The notes below the pieces were generated by a model. The model worked only from the letters and a program-made list of their open reading frames with translations. It did not search any database and was not told the origin of the DNA. Below, piece after piece: positions 35,688 through 43,264 of a stretch of DNA of 64,000 nt. The stretch is from Duganella radicis (lineage in GTDB: Bacteria; Pseudomonadota; Gammaproteobacteria; Burkholderiales; Burkholderiaceae_D), in the NCBI RefSeq assembly GCF_009720825.1, contig NZ_WNKY01000018.1:52970-116969 (forward strand), given 5' to 3'. A program made the translations under genes and the position numbers. The number at the start of each line of letters is the position of its first letter. Within the stretch, counting starts at the first letter, position 1.

Positions 35688-36035
35688 CTAGAGATCTTTC
35701 CAGGCCGGCAGCCGGTGCAGGCGGGCGCTGGTGCGATAGTAAAAGCTGATCCCGCCGCCAAAGAAGGCGGTGACGAGCAGCACGAGGGCAGTGGCGGCGC
35801 CGATATTGAAATCCTTGTCCCCCAAGTCCATCATGTAAAGCCCCAGGCCGCAAAAGCCGAACGGCAGTCCCATGATGAGCACCAGCGGAAAGAAACCGAT
35901 GAAATGCGGTGGCGGCACCTGGACGCCCAGGCGCCAAAGGAATGGAAACGTGGGCGGCGCATAATTGCGCTGCGTAATGCTGGTCCGGCGTAGCAAGGCT
36001 AGCGCAGCTTCTTTTTTTCGCTGAAAATCAGTCAT
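35688..36035 (-). CDS. DUF6404-type small membrane protein; immunity candidate
   Basis: 115 residues from the ATG at 36035 (preceded by GGGGGA). The opening FQRKKEAALALLRRTSITQRNYAPP and then LWRLGVQVPPPHF match DUF6404 proteins. Two membrane helices follow (about 50-72 and 80-101). It is encoded between the leader peptide gene and its export genes, the place where immunity genes often sit, so self-protection is a reasonable but untested guess. Confidence 0.65.
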   Translation of the reverse strand: MTDFQRKKEAALALLRRTSITQRNYAPPTFPFLWRLGVQVPPPHFIGFFPLVLIMGLPFGFCGLGLYMMDLGDKDFNIGAATALVLLVTAFFGGGISFYYRTSARLHRLPAWKDL

Positions 36036-36069
36036 CTGTCCCCCATCCATAAGTTGTACAGCCGTGGTA

Positions 36070-36103
36070 AAGAGTGGTGGTTGTCTAGAATTCCCCCACT
36101 CTT
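36070..36103 (-). promoter_or_regulatory. Hairpin between peptide gene and downstream operon
   Basis: AAGAGTGG / CCACTCTT makes an 8-bp perfect stem 10 bp after the peptide stop codon, with no T-run on the minus strand. It could stabilise the abundant peptide transcript 3' end or partly stop transcription before the export genes. Confidence 0.4.
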
Positions 36104-36112
36104 CATGACGCG

Positions 36113-36310
36113 TTAAGCCGAGTAGACCGCCATGGCGTTAGCACCGACGGCGGCAATGGCGAGCACGCCGCCGATGGCGCCCCATACCGGGGCAGTCGCC
36201 ACAGCGATGGTGCCTGCGCCTACCGCCAGCACGGCGCCGGCGAAGCCCCAGCCGCTCAGTTCGCCCGCACCGCTAACTTCTTCAATTTCTTTGATCGACA
36301 GCTCTTGCAT
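36113..36310 (-). CDS. Double-glycine leader peptide; candidate microcin/bacteriocin precursor
   Basis: 65 residues. The leader MQELSIKEIEEVSGAG has the double-glycine-type pattern (acidic/hydrophobic spacing, Val-Ser-Gly-Ala) recognised by C39 exporters; cleavage after Gly14-Ala15 is predicted. The remaining 50 residues are Gly/Ala/Val-rich and hydrophobic (GWGFAGAVLAVGAGTIAVA, APVWGAIGGVLAIAAVGANA) with GxxxG-like spacing, as in membrane-active class II bacteriocins. There is no Cys, so no disulfide or lanthionine; it also lacks the Ser-rich tail of siderophore microcins. A good ribosome site (CAGGAG) precedes the ATG. The matching exporter genes follow at once. Confidence 0.8.
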   Translation of the reverse strand: MQELSIKEIEEVSGAGELSGWGFAGAVLAVGAGTIAVATAPVWGAIGGVLAIAAVGANAMAVYSA

Positions 36311-36380
36311 TATTAACTCCTGAAATCATGGGTGGGAAAGATCAATCAAAAGAGCACCCAGGAACCCTTTTGACTGCTGA

Positions 36381-36394
36381 TTGCCAATTGGCAA
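36381..36394. promoter_or_regulatory. Perfect 14-bp palindrome upstream of the peptide gene
   Basis: TTGCCAATTGGCAA is a perfect palindrome about 70 bp before the peptide ATG, inside the 97-bp gap after the GT8-like gene. It could be an operator for a dimeric regulator. No regulator gene lies in the cluster. Confidence 0.4.
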
Positions 36395-36407
36395 GCATCT
36401 TTAAAGC

Positions 36408-37262
36408 TCAAGCGTTCAGATAGCGATAGTGACGCCAGAGATTTTTATAGGGCAGATCGCTCAGCGATCCATTGTCCGATTGCCATATCCCAGCCCAGTG
36501 CAGCAGGAAAATTGGCGGATAATTCGGTACGTAAAATCTGCCGCCATCCACGGTCGCGCCTGGGTTGCCGGCCCACATCTCCAGCTTGACGTTGGGATTT
36601 ATGCCATTCACTAAAAACATCAACAGGCTGCCGTACCTGAGGCCGGACGTGACAATCACGTAATTCAGGAAAGGTTGCTCCATGCACGCCAATTCCATAT
36701 CGTCCTTAAGCGCCAGGGCGGCGGGCACGCGGTCCAGCACATGGTTCAGTGTGATCAGCGCTTTTTTGCTGGTGAAGCAGCCGGTATTCGCCGCAAAGGC
36801 GATCTGTGGCTCGCTTAAAGCATTTTTCCCGAAAATGGAGTCCTTCCAGACCCATTTCCTGATGCTTTCAATATTCGAATGAGAGGTGAATATGTCGCAG
36901 TGTTCCAGGTTGGAAAACGCAAAATCAACCGAATCCAGCACCACCGTGTCGATATCGATATACATAAACTCGTCGAACGGCCCTTCCCAAGTCACGAACT
37001 TACGGTATGCGCCCAACGTCCTGCCGTGGAATTTTTCGCTGATCGTGTCGCAACTGGCCAGTAGCTCTGGCTGCTCGAATACCGTGAAGGAATAGCTCGC
37101 GCTCAGGGCTGCGATCTTACTGAAATCGTTGTCATAAGGGATCAGGCAAAGTGCCATGTCTTTGTTATGAAACCGGAAGCTATTCAGGAACGCGACCGCC
37201 AGCTCATAGACTTTGTCGTTCGCCAGAAAATACACGCCGCGGTTAGCTGAATTTTTATTCAT
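36408..37262 (-). CDS. GT8-like nucleotide-sugar glycosyltransferase
   Basis: 284 residues. GT-A features: an N-terminal GVYFLANDKVYELAVAFLNSFRFHN, then the central metal-binding FMYIDIDTVVLDS (DID, about residue 97), then NTGCFTSKKAL and a C-terminal LLHWAGIW. The pattern resembles GT8-type or putative nucleotide-diphospho-sugar transferases. It sits 16 bp after the UDP-xylose-synthase-type gene and 97 bp before the peptide gene on the same strand. It may therefore use UDP-xylose or UDP-glucuronate. It is visibly AT-richer than the downstream operon. Confidence 0.7.
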   Translation of the reverse strand: MNKNSANRGVYFLANDKVYELAVAFLNSFRFHNKDMALCLIPYDNDFSKIAALSASYSFTVFEQPELLASCDTISEKFHGRTLGAYRKFVTWEGPFDEFMYIDIDTVVLDSVDFAFSNLEHCDIFTSHSNIESIRKWVWKDSIFGKNALSEPQIAFAANTGCFTSKKALITLNHVLDRVPAALALKDDMELACMEQPFLNYVIVTSGLRYGSLLMFLVNGINPNVKLEMWAGNPGATVDGGRFYVPNYPPIFLLHWAGIWQSDNGSLSDLPYKNLWRHYRYLNA

Positions 37263-37278
37263 GATCTATCGAAAAAGA

Positions 37279-38250
37279 TTACAAATGGCCGGCTGTTAGC
37301 AGCGCGGAAAAATAAGAGATAGTTCTGTCCAGACCCTGTTCCAGCGAGATTTTCGGTGTCCAATTCAGCTGCGATTTCGCCAATTCGATGCAGGGCTTGC
37401 GCCGCAAGGGATCGTCCTGGGGGAGGGGTTTGAATACCAGTTCGCTGCTGGAACCGGTCATGCGCAATATTAAATTCGCCAGATTCACCATGGTAAATTC
37501 AACCGGATTGCCGAGGTTGATTGGTCCGGTGCAGCGGTCGTCCGTAGCCATCAGCTTTATCAGGCCGCCGATCAGGTCGTCGACGTAACAAAAACTCCGG
37601 GTTTGATTGCCGCTGCCATAAATTTCAATTGGCGCCCCTTGCAAGGCCCGTACGATGAAGTTACTCACCACCCGGCCATCGCCGGGTTGCATCTTGGGAC
37701 CGTAGGTATTGAATATTCGGGCCACCTTGATCGGTAAATCATGCTGGCGCCGATAATCAAAAAATAAGGTTTCTGCGCAGCGTTTTCCCTCGTCGTAACA
37801 GGCCCGTTCGCCCACCGGATTCACCGAACCAAAATAACTCTCCACCTGCGGGTGGACCTCGGGATCGCCGTACACTTCCGAAGTGGAGGCTTGGAGGATT
37901 TTTGCCCCCGTCCGTTTCGCTAATCCAAGCATATTGATAGCGCCGATGACTGAAGTTTTCGTGGTCTGGACCGGATCATATTGGTAGTGAACAGGCGAAG
38001 CCGGGCAAGCCAGGTTATAGATCTCATCCACTTCGAGAGAAATCGCCGAAGTAACGTCGTGCCGAATCAGCTCGAAGTAGGGCCGGCCCAGCATATGCGC
38101 GATATTCGATTTTTTGCCCGTGAAAAAATTATCCAGGCACAGCACCTCCACGTCGTTTTCAAGCAGCTTTTCGCAGAGATGACTGCCGAGGAATCCTGCT
38201 CCGCCGGTAACTAGAATTTTTTTCACGTGAGAACCCAGGTTATTTTTCAT
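37279..38250 (-). CDS. UDP-glucuronate decarboxylase / UDP-xylose synthase-type SDR
   Basis: 323-residue extended SDR enzyme. NAD-binding motif VTGGAGFLGSHL, then IYNLACPASPVHYQYDP, STSEVYGDP and the active-site block NPVGERACYDEGKR (Tyr-x-x-x-Lys), all characteristic of UXS enzymes that convert UDP-glucuronate to UDP-xylose. The closing RKPCIELAKSQLNW fits too. As the first gene of the minus-strand run it could supply a pentose donor to the glycosyltransferases downstream. No UDP-glucose dehydrogenase gene is in the window. Confidence 0.88.
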   Translation of the reverse strand: MKNNLGSHVKKILVTGGAGFLGSHLCEKLLENDVEVLCLDNFFTGKKSNIAHMLGRPYFELIRHDVTSAISLEVDEIYNLACPASPVHYQYDPVQTTKTSVIGAINMLGLAKRTGAKILQASTSEVYGDPEVHPQVESYFGSVNPVGERACYDEGKRCAETLFFDYRRQHDLPIKVARIFNTYGPKMQPGDGRVVSNFIVRALQGAPIEIYGSGNQTRSFCYVDDLIGGLIKLMATDDRCTGPINLGNPVEFTMVNLANLILRMTGSSSELVFKPLPQDDPLRRKPCIELAKSQLNWTPKISLEQGLDRTISYFSALLTAGHL

Positions 38251-39043
38251 GCGCTTCTTGAAGCAGGCCTGACGACCGTTGATGCTTAATTTAAGGTAAC
38301 GTCAATTAATTCTGTTTCGCAATTAAATTTCATGAAAACTTCGAAGTTTAGCCATTCGAACTAAACACTTTATTTTAATAAAGCTGAGTTGATCCGCAGC
38401 GCCTGGTATTCCATACGCTGTACATTAACTCACGAGGTTTTCAGATTTACGCTACGACTTTTCTAACTAAATCGTGGCGGAATATTGCGTGGAAAGATGA
38501 GCTTCGCACGAGTGGCGACAGGTGGCACGGGCCGGCGGTGTTTAGAATATTCAACTTGATGTCTCCAGAATAAGGGCAAATATATTTTCGCCTTGGGTAA
38601 AGCTGCTCAATGGCATTGAGCTTAAACATTCTTGCAATATTGCTTCTTGGCTATAAATTCTAGCCATATACGTATGCAAGAAATCTATCCAAAAGTCTCA
38701 TTATTAAAAAAAATTGATTTTTCATGCTTTTTATGCAATCGAGCGGCTAATGATGTTCGAATTTGCATCAATTTTGCTGATATTTGGCAATTTCGTTATT
38801 GGTTTCCGAACAAACAAGCTGTGAGCGATACCTGTAACGATATCGCTGTAATTTGCAAGGAGCCACCTGTCAATTGGTGCGCGCTGGTTATTGGTTGTGA
38901 CGGAACCGTGGCGTAAAAGTTATCGAATGGAAAGATGGATGCTCACAGAAAATCTTTGTAGAAAATTAAATTTTCTGTAACATGTGAAGGGCCTGTGGCA
39001 AGATCGCTGCGGCTTCAGCGAAATCTAATCTACGAAGAAATTC
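38251..39043. other. AT-rich intergenic region between divergent genes
   Basis: About 790 bp with no convincing gene. A 94-codon frame (38632-38916) exists but lacks a ribosome site and family resemblance. Near the right end, AGAAAATT-A-AATTTTCT (38960-38976) is a perfect inverted repeat. The region probably holds the promoters of the UXS gene (left) and the acetyltransferase gene (right). Confidence 0.5.
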
Positions 39044-39631
39044 ATGCGTTATTTTATTTTAATGGCAAGTTCTATAAGATTGATCCCGCATCTCCTATTC
39101 CTCTCGCTCTGGATGAATAAGGAAAAAATTGCCTGCGACGTAAAGAGATGGGCGAAAATTATCCGTAATGATCCTCAGGGGGATTTGTATCCTAACTTCC
39201 TGTTTTTTATGACTTTTTATCCAGAATTCAGGAATCTTTGCTATTACAGGATGGGGAAGTTTGGCGGTTTTTTTAATGTCTTCTGCCGACAGATGGATAC
39301 CTTGTTTCTGGCCACGCCAGAGATAGGGCCTGGGCTATTTATTCAGCATGGCTTTTCGACCATTGTTGCGGCAAAAAGCATAGGCGCGAATTGCTGGATA
39401 AATCAGCAAGTCACAATAGGATATTCGAACGAAACCGACTGTCCGACACTCGAAGACAATGTCACTGTCTGTGCGGGAGCAAAAGTCATTGGCAAGGCGA
39501 CTGTCGGGGAGAACTCAAAGATCGGCGCCAACGCGGTCGTGGTCAAAGACGTGCCGCCGAATGTCACAGTGGTGGGAATACCGGCGCGCATCGTGCGTCG
39601 CGACGGTATTCGCCGCGACGAGCCCTTGTGA
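39044..39631 (+). CDS. Hexapeptide-repeat acetyltransferase (serine acetyltransferase-like)
   Basis: 195 residues. The C-terminal half shows left-handed beta-helix repeats: IGPGLFIQHGFSTIVAAKSIGANC, TLEDNVTVCAGAKVIGKATVGENSKIGANAVVVKDVP and the closing TVVGIPARIV, as in CysE/colanic-acid-type O-acetyltransferases. The N-terminal part has a hydrophobic start and RNDPQGDLYPNFLFFMTFYPEFRNLCYYRMG. The acceptor may be serine or, given the neighbouring sugar genes, a glycan. It stands alone, divergent from the UXS gene. Confidence 0.82.
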   Translation: MRYFILMASSIRLIPHLLFLSLWMNKEKIACDVKRWAKIIRNDPQGDLYPNFLFFMTFYPEFRNLCYYRMGKFGGFFNVFCRQMDTLFLATPEIGPGLFIQHGFSTIVAAKSIGANCWINQQVTIGYSNETDCPTLEDNVTVCAGAKVIGKATVGENSKIGANAVVVKDVPPNVTVVGIPARIVRRDGIRRDEPL

Positions 39632-39674
39632 TCTTGCAGAGAAAGGGCGGGACAGGCATTTTTTTTGCTGTCCG

Positions 39675-40223
39675 TTACATATCGTTGTGTTTGCGACGCC
39701 GGCGTGCCACCAGTGCCAAGGAGGCCAGGCCCGCACCCAGCATGGCGTAGCTGGATGGTTCCGGGACCGCGCTGATTTGCGTGATGGTGGTTTGCGTGTC
39801 GGCCGTCCAGTGCCACGTCAGGTCATAGCGGAAGCCGAAGTTGGATTGCACGAATTCCCGGTACTCCACGCCCGGGTTCACGATCGTCAATTCGTTGTAG
39901 AAGCCGTCGAAGCTATGATAGGCCGCGCTGTAATCCGGCAAGCTGCCGCGGACCCAGTTGAAGTATTCCAGGCAATGCTCGACGGTGCAGCTGCCCTTGT
40001 AGTCGATATGGCTGGCCTTCAGCGCCTTCACTTCGTTTTCCGAATAATCGCCGTTGCCGTCCAAGTCGTCGACGGTGAGGGTCACCTTCAAGGTTTTATC
40101 AGGCTGGAAAACATGATCATCGACTGAATACAGACCTTGATACACGATATCGAAAGTCTTTTCCTCGGCGTGTGCGCTTGCAGCGGCCGCAATGATTACT
40201 GCCATCATCGACATTTTCAGCAT
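39675..40223 (-). CDS. PEP-CTERM sorted exported protein
   Basis: 182 residues from the ATG at 40223 (ribosome site GAGG). It has a signal peptide (MLKMSMMAVIIAAAASAHA), then a secreted domain with one Cys pair (GSCTVEHCLEY). The C-terminus reads VPEPSSYAMLGAGLASLALVARRRRK: the PEP motif, a membrane helix and an Arg-rich tail recognised by exosortase. These proteins go to the envelope or exopolysaccharide layer. The substrate-binding role of the body is unknown. No exosortase gene is in the window. Confidence 0.88.
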   Translation of the reverse strand: MLKMSMMAVIIAAAASAHAEEKTFDIVYQGLYSVDDHVFQPDKTLKVTLTVDDLDGNGDYSENEVKALKASHIDYKGSCTVEHCLEYFNWVRGSLPDYSAAYHSFDGFYNELTIVNPGVEYREFVQSNFGFRYDLTWHWTADTQTTITQISAVPEPSSYAMLGAGLASLALVARRRRKHNDM

Positions 40224-40347
40224 AGCATCCTCTGTGTGGTTAGATAAACTATTATTAAAGTTATTTAAAAAATAACTGTGCGATAGCGTACCATGCTGTG
40301 GGCGGTGCACGATTCAAGTGTTGCGTGGCGAGTTCAAGAAAACGCAC

Positions 40348-40878
40348 TTACGGCTGAGGATCACTCGGCGCAAAAATTTTCTCGTCGGCGTTTTCCGATA
40401 TCTTCGACCGGGACTTTCCGGACGTTGGGTGGCTGTGCAGGTGGAACCTGCGGAAAAACTTGAATGGCCTATGCACGCCAGTGGGATCGGAAAAGAAAGG
40501 CACTGCAAACGCTTGCTCGTTGAGCAGCCTGAGCGTCCAGACCAGCCCCTCGAAGAAACGGAAGCGGACGGTATCCGGTTCAGACAGATCGAGGTCGGAA
40601 AAGACCCCTGTCGAGTACATGTGGTACATGCGCGCCAGGTCGACGATATTCAGATCCTTGTCCAATAGGTAGATGTTCAGCGTCTCTTCAAAAATAACGT
40701 CGTCGGTCAGGAACAGCAGCAGGTAATCGTTCCAGCGCAAGGCGGCTTGAAACACCGCCCCGGCGACGAATTTCTGGGTGTTGGTGCCGGCAACGATGAT
40801 TTCACTCGTCGGCTGCACATCGGGCATCGAAGGCTCGACCAGGCGCGTGCAATATTCTGGAGCGTGGATCAATCCCAT
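40348..40878 (-). CDS. Putative immunity protein for the second T6SS effector candidate
   Basis: 176 residues from the ATG at 40878 (AGGA ribosome site), soluble, no signal. It contains FVAGAVFQAALRWNDYLLLFLTDDVIFEETLNIYLLDKDL, then a basic His/Ser-rich tail. I do not recognise the family. It lies 7 bp after the glycine-zipper protein gene at 40886, the position expected for the cognate immunity gene. Other roles such as a chaperone or adaptor are possible. Confidence 0.5.
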   Translation of the reverse strand: MGLIHAPEYCTRLVEPSMPDVQPTSEIIVAGTNTQKFVAGAVFQAALRWNDYLLLFLTDDVIFEETLNIYLLDKDLNIVDLARMYHMYSTGVFSDLDLSEPDTVRFRFFEGLVWTLRLLNEQAFAVPFFSDPTGVHRPFKFFRRFHLHSHPTSGKSRSKISENADEKIFAPSDPQP

Positions 40879-40885
40879 GGGAGTC

Positions 40886-41593
40886 CTACCAAACATAAGA
40901 TGTGCCAAATGCAGCCAGTGCGCCCCCAACAAACGCGCCTACTGTAACGCAAATCGGGGCTGCCGGACCGCAAGCCAAACCAGCAACTGCCCCGCCTGCG
41001 ATCCCTCCAGCGACACTTGCCCCATTGACGGCAAGCTCTTTCTTAAACGCCGCCATCTTATTTGATGACGCTGCGATCGTATATAAAGACAAAGCGATCG
41101 CGACGAAAAGTACACCTCGCCCTGCATATGTAAGACTGCCCATGACGCGATTGACGATGGTGTTGGAGTTGCCTGCCGACGTTACTATGCGCGCATAGAT
41201 CGCGTTCTGTTTGACACTTGAAAGACGCGAGAAGTTCGCCTTCTCGCCGTACAGTTCGACCGTTTTCAGCGCAATGAGTTGATTAAGCGAGAGGCCTTTC
41301 AATTTCACCTTTTCAGCAAACGCGCGCCCTACAGGTGTGCTCCGTGAGCGCATGATTCCCATGATCAGATTTCGCGTTTCCTGCGCTTGACGAGCCGCCG
41401 CCGCCCACGTGATCCTTCGCGCTGCCACGTCAGCGCGAAGGGTATCTGACATGCGTTTAATTTCTTGAGCGTAGATCAGACGTGCTTTTGTGTCGATTGC
41501 CAGATGCGCGCCGACATTAGTGGCCTGCGCTTCCAGCGATTTCATCGTACTTTCGAACGGCGCTTGGTCATCGTCGGTTTTGTTCGGTTCCAT
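40886..41593 (-). CDS. Glycine-zipper protein; putative T6SS pore-forming effector
   Basis: 235 residues. Residues 1-130 are charged and helical with no Cys. A membrane helix follows (about 157-175), then a second hydrophobic region, VAGGIAGGAVAGLACGPAAPICVTVGAFVGGALAAFG, with small-xxx-small (glycine-zipper) spacing. There is no signal peptide, so export would need a dedicated machine. It lies in line with a PAAR gene, another glycine-zipper protein gene and two likely immunity genes, so a membrane-disrupting T6SS cargo is my reading. Confidence 0.5.
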   Translation of the reverse strand: MEPNKTDDDQAPFESTMKSLEAQATNVGAHLAIDTKARLIYAQEIKRMSDTLRADVAARRITWAAAARQAQETRNLIMGIMRSRSTPVGRAFAEKVKLKGLSLNQLIALKTVELYGEKANFSRLSSVKQNAIYARIVTSAGNSNTIVNRVMGSLTYAGRGVLFVAIALSLYTIAASSNKMAAFKKELAVNGASVAGGIAGGAVAGLACGPAAPICVTVGAFVGGALAAFGTSYVW

Positions 41594-41787
41594 TTTTCCG
41601 GCCTTTGAGGGAGTAGTAGAAAGGCCGAGGGTATTTCATAGCGAGTCGCAGCAGCTTGTGCGACCGCAATGCAATGTTGAGTAGGCGCTTGGTGTTCGAC
41701 TCCGTGGAGCTGGAGGCAGCGGAGGATTGGCGGACCGCGCCTACGTAAGAGAGTGAGGCGACGACGTGCGTGCGTCAGCATCGGTTT

Positions 41788-42366
41788 TTAACGCGGCGTA
41801 TGCAACATCAAATAGTCCCGCCATTCTTGGTCGGTGGGGTAGATGGTCAGGTAGCGTGCACGTGTAGCGGCGTCAGCGGATGCCCAGAACGGCTGGAAGA
41901 ACCAGTCCCACCAATATTCCATCGAGCCTTGCAAGCTACCTAAGGCAGATGGGTCCGCGTCCGGGAAAACTATCCATGGCGGTGGCGGTTGAAGCTTGAG
42001 GGCATCGATTTTTTCCAGCAGTTGAACCGAGTTGGTCACGATGGCAACGCGTGCGCCGCCAAACTCCGGCCGGAGTGAAAAGTGAATCGACCGCGCTCCG
42101 TTCACCAGATGCCCTTCCTGGAAAACAGCCTGGCTCTCCAGTTGGAACTCGGAGTTGATCGCATCCAGCACCAGACTTCCATGCGCCTCGGCGACCATGA
42201 ATTCCATGCGATAGGCAAATATGCCTTGATCTCCAAGATGCGTCTTCTCTGGATAGCTGGAGAATGCCGGCGCTGGAGGCAGGCTGCCTTGCGGGTAATC
42301 TCGTGCAAGCTCGTGTTCCTGCTTTACGCCTCCCAGCGCGGCGCCGATTCGTTTAAAAATGTTCAT
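41788..42366 (-). CDS. Putative immunity/accessory protein of the first effector candidate
   Basis: 192 residues starting MNIFKRIGAALGGVKQEHEL, 7 bp after the effector candidate's stop. It is soluble with an aromatic C-terminal part (SMEYWWDWFFQPFWA and TIYPTDQEWRDYLMLH). I do not recognise the family. Position directly after a glycine-zipper protein gene suggests an immunity protein. There is a 190-bp gap without a gene to the next pair. Confidence 0.5.
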   Translation of the reverse strand: MNIFKRIGAALGGVKQEHELARDYPQGSLPPAPAFSSYPEKTHLGDQGIFAYRMEFMVAEAHGSLVLDAINSEFQLESQAVFQEGHLVNGARSIHFSLRPEFGGARVAIVTNSVQLLEKIDALKLQPPPPWIVFPDADPSALGSLQGSMEYWWDWFFQPFWASADAATRARYLTIYPTDQEWRDYLMLHTPR

Positions 42367-42373
42367 CAGGTTT

Positions 42374-43264
42374 TCAGTTTTTATCGATGTGGTCGGCAAC
42401 CCAATCGGCACCGAAGTAGCCCGCTGTACCGAAGATGAGGCCCCCGACCAGTCCTGTCAGCACCGCGCCAGGCCCGGTCTCGATGCCGAGTGCCGCACCT
42501 GCGACACCGCCGATTTTAAAGCCGGCTACGGCGCCGCCCCAGCCACCGGCTTGCCGGATGACCTCGGCGGAAATTGGTTTTACGCTTTTGGCCTTGAACG
42601 ATTTTTCCGACGCCTGCTTCAAATCATACGCGGTCAGAACGATCCCCAGCACTTGTACCACGCGCCCAGCGCCTGTCGCTATCTTGGCGACCTTCAAGGA
42701 GTTCGGATTGAAGATCGCTTTGGCCGGAATCTTTTCGCCGTGAACCAAGACCTCCTTGTCGAAATCTGCCACATACTTGGCGATCTTGTCGATACGCTTT
42801 GCCAGATGTGGATTCTGGACCTTATACGCCTGCAAGGACGCCAAAATTTCCTGTGTCGAAACCAAGCGCGCCCCGGAGGCCTTTGCTTTCGCGATATCGA
42901 TGAACACTGAGCGGCCGTCGAAGCGAGGCGAGCCCTGCGGGAAGATGGAACTGGACGACACGTAGGACGAGGCATGGTTGCCCATCACATGCTCTGCGAC
43001 GGTAGGTGGCGCGCCCCACTGCTTGGGCATGAGACCGTATTTTTCTGGTTGAACCTGGCTTAGCTGAGCCAACGGCGAGAGGTTCATGCTGGACAAGTAG
43101 GGGCTGGCTGGGGAGGCGTATACCTTCCTGACCAGGAATCCATCTTTGCCCACCTCTTCGACAATGATAAAAAAGAAGGCCCGAGCTGGCATCTGATGAC
43201 TGATCACATCCTGTCGGGAACCGGGCTTGTTGTTGGTCGGCGTCTTAAACTCGAAGGCGCTCAT
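42374..43264 (-). CDS. PAAR-linked glycine-zipper protein; putative T6SS effector
   Basis: 296 residues, starting at the ATG at 43264 that overlaps the PAAR gene's TGA (ATGA). The N-terminal part (AFFFIIVEEVGKDGFLVRKVY) may contact the PAAR extension. A helical middle part (about 130-215) follows, then a C-terminal glycine zipper: GGWGGAVAGFKIGGVAGAALGIETGPGAVLTGLVGGLIFGTAGYFGADW. Similar C-termini occur in T6SS cargo predicted to insert into membranes. No enzyme motif is visible. Tight coupling to the PAAR gene is the main evidence. Confidence 0.6.
   Translation of the reverse strand: MSAFEFKTPTNNKPGSRQDVISHQMPARAFFFIIVEEVGKDGFLVRKVYASPASPYLSSMNLSPLAQLSQVQPEKYGLMPKQWGAPPTVAEHVMGNHASSYVSSSSIFPQGSPRFDGRSVFIDIAKAKASGARLVSTQEILASLQAYKVQNPHLAKRIDKIAKYVADFDKEVLVHGEKIPAKAIFNPNSLKVAKIATGAGRVVQVLGIVLTAYDLKQASEKSFKAKSVKPISAEVIRQAGGWGGAVAGFKIGGVAGAALGIETGPGAVLTGLVGGLIFGTAGYFGADWVADHIDKN

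Noticed and set aside
36113..36310. Canonical siderophore (class IIb) microcin
   Set aside because: The peptide has no Ser/Gly-rich C-terminal tail and there is no IroB- or Fes-like gene in the cluster, so only a distant relation is proposed.
38632..38916. 94-codon frame with several Cys residues in the AT-rich gap
   Set aside because: No ribosome site, no recognisable family, and unlike coding sequence in composition; most likely chance in AT-rich DNA.
41542..41781. 79-codon frame between the two effector/immunity pairs
   Set aside because: It overlaps the start of the glycine-zipper gene in another frame and is Arg/Leu/Pro-rich without any support.
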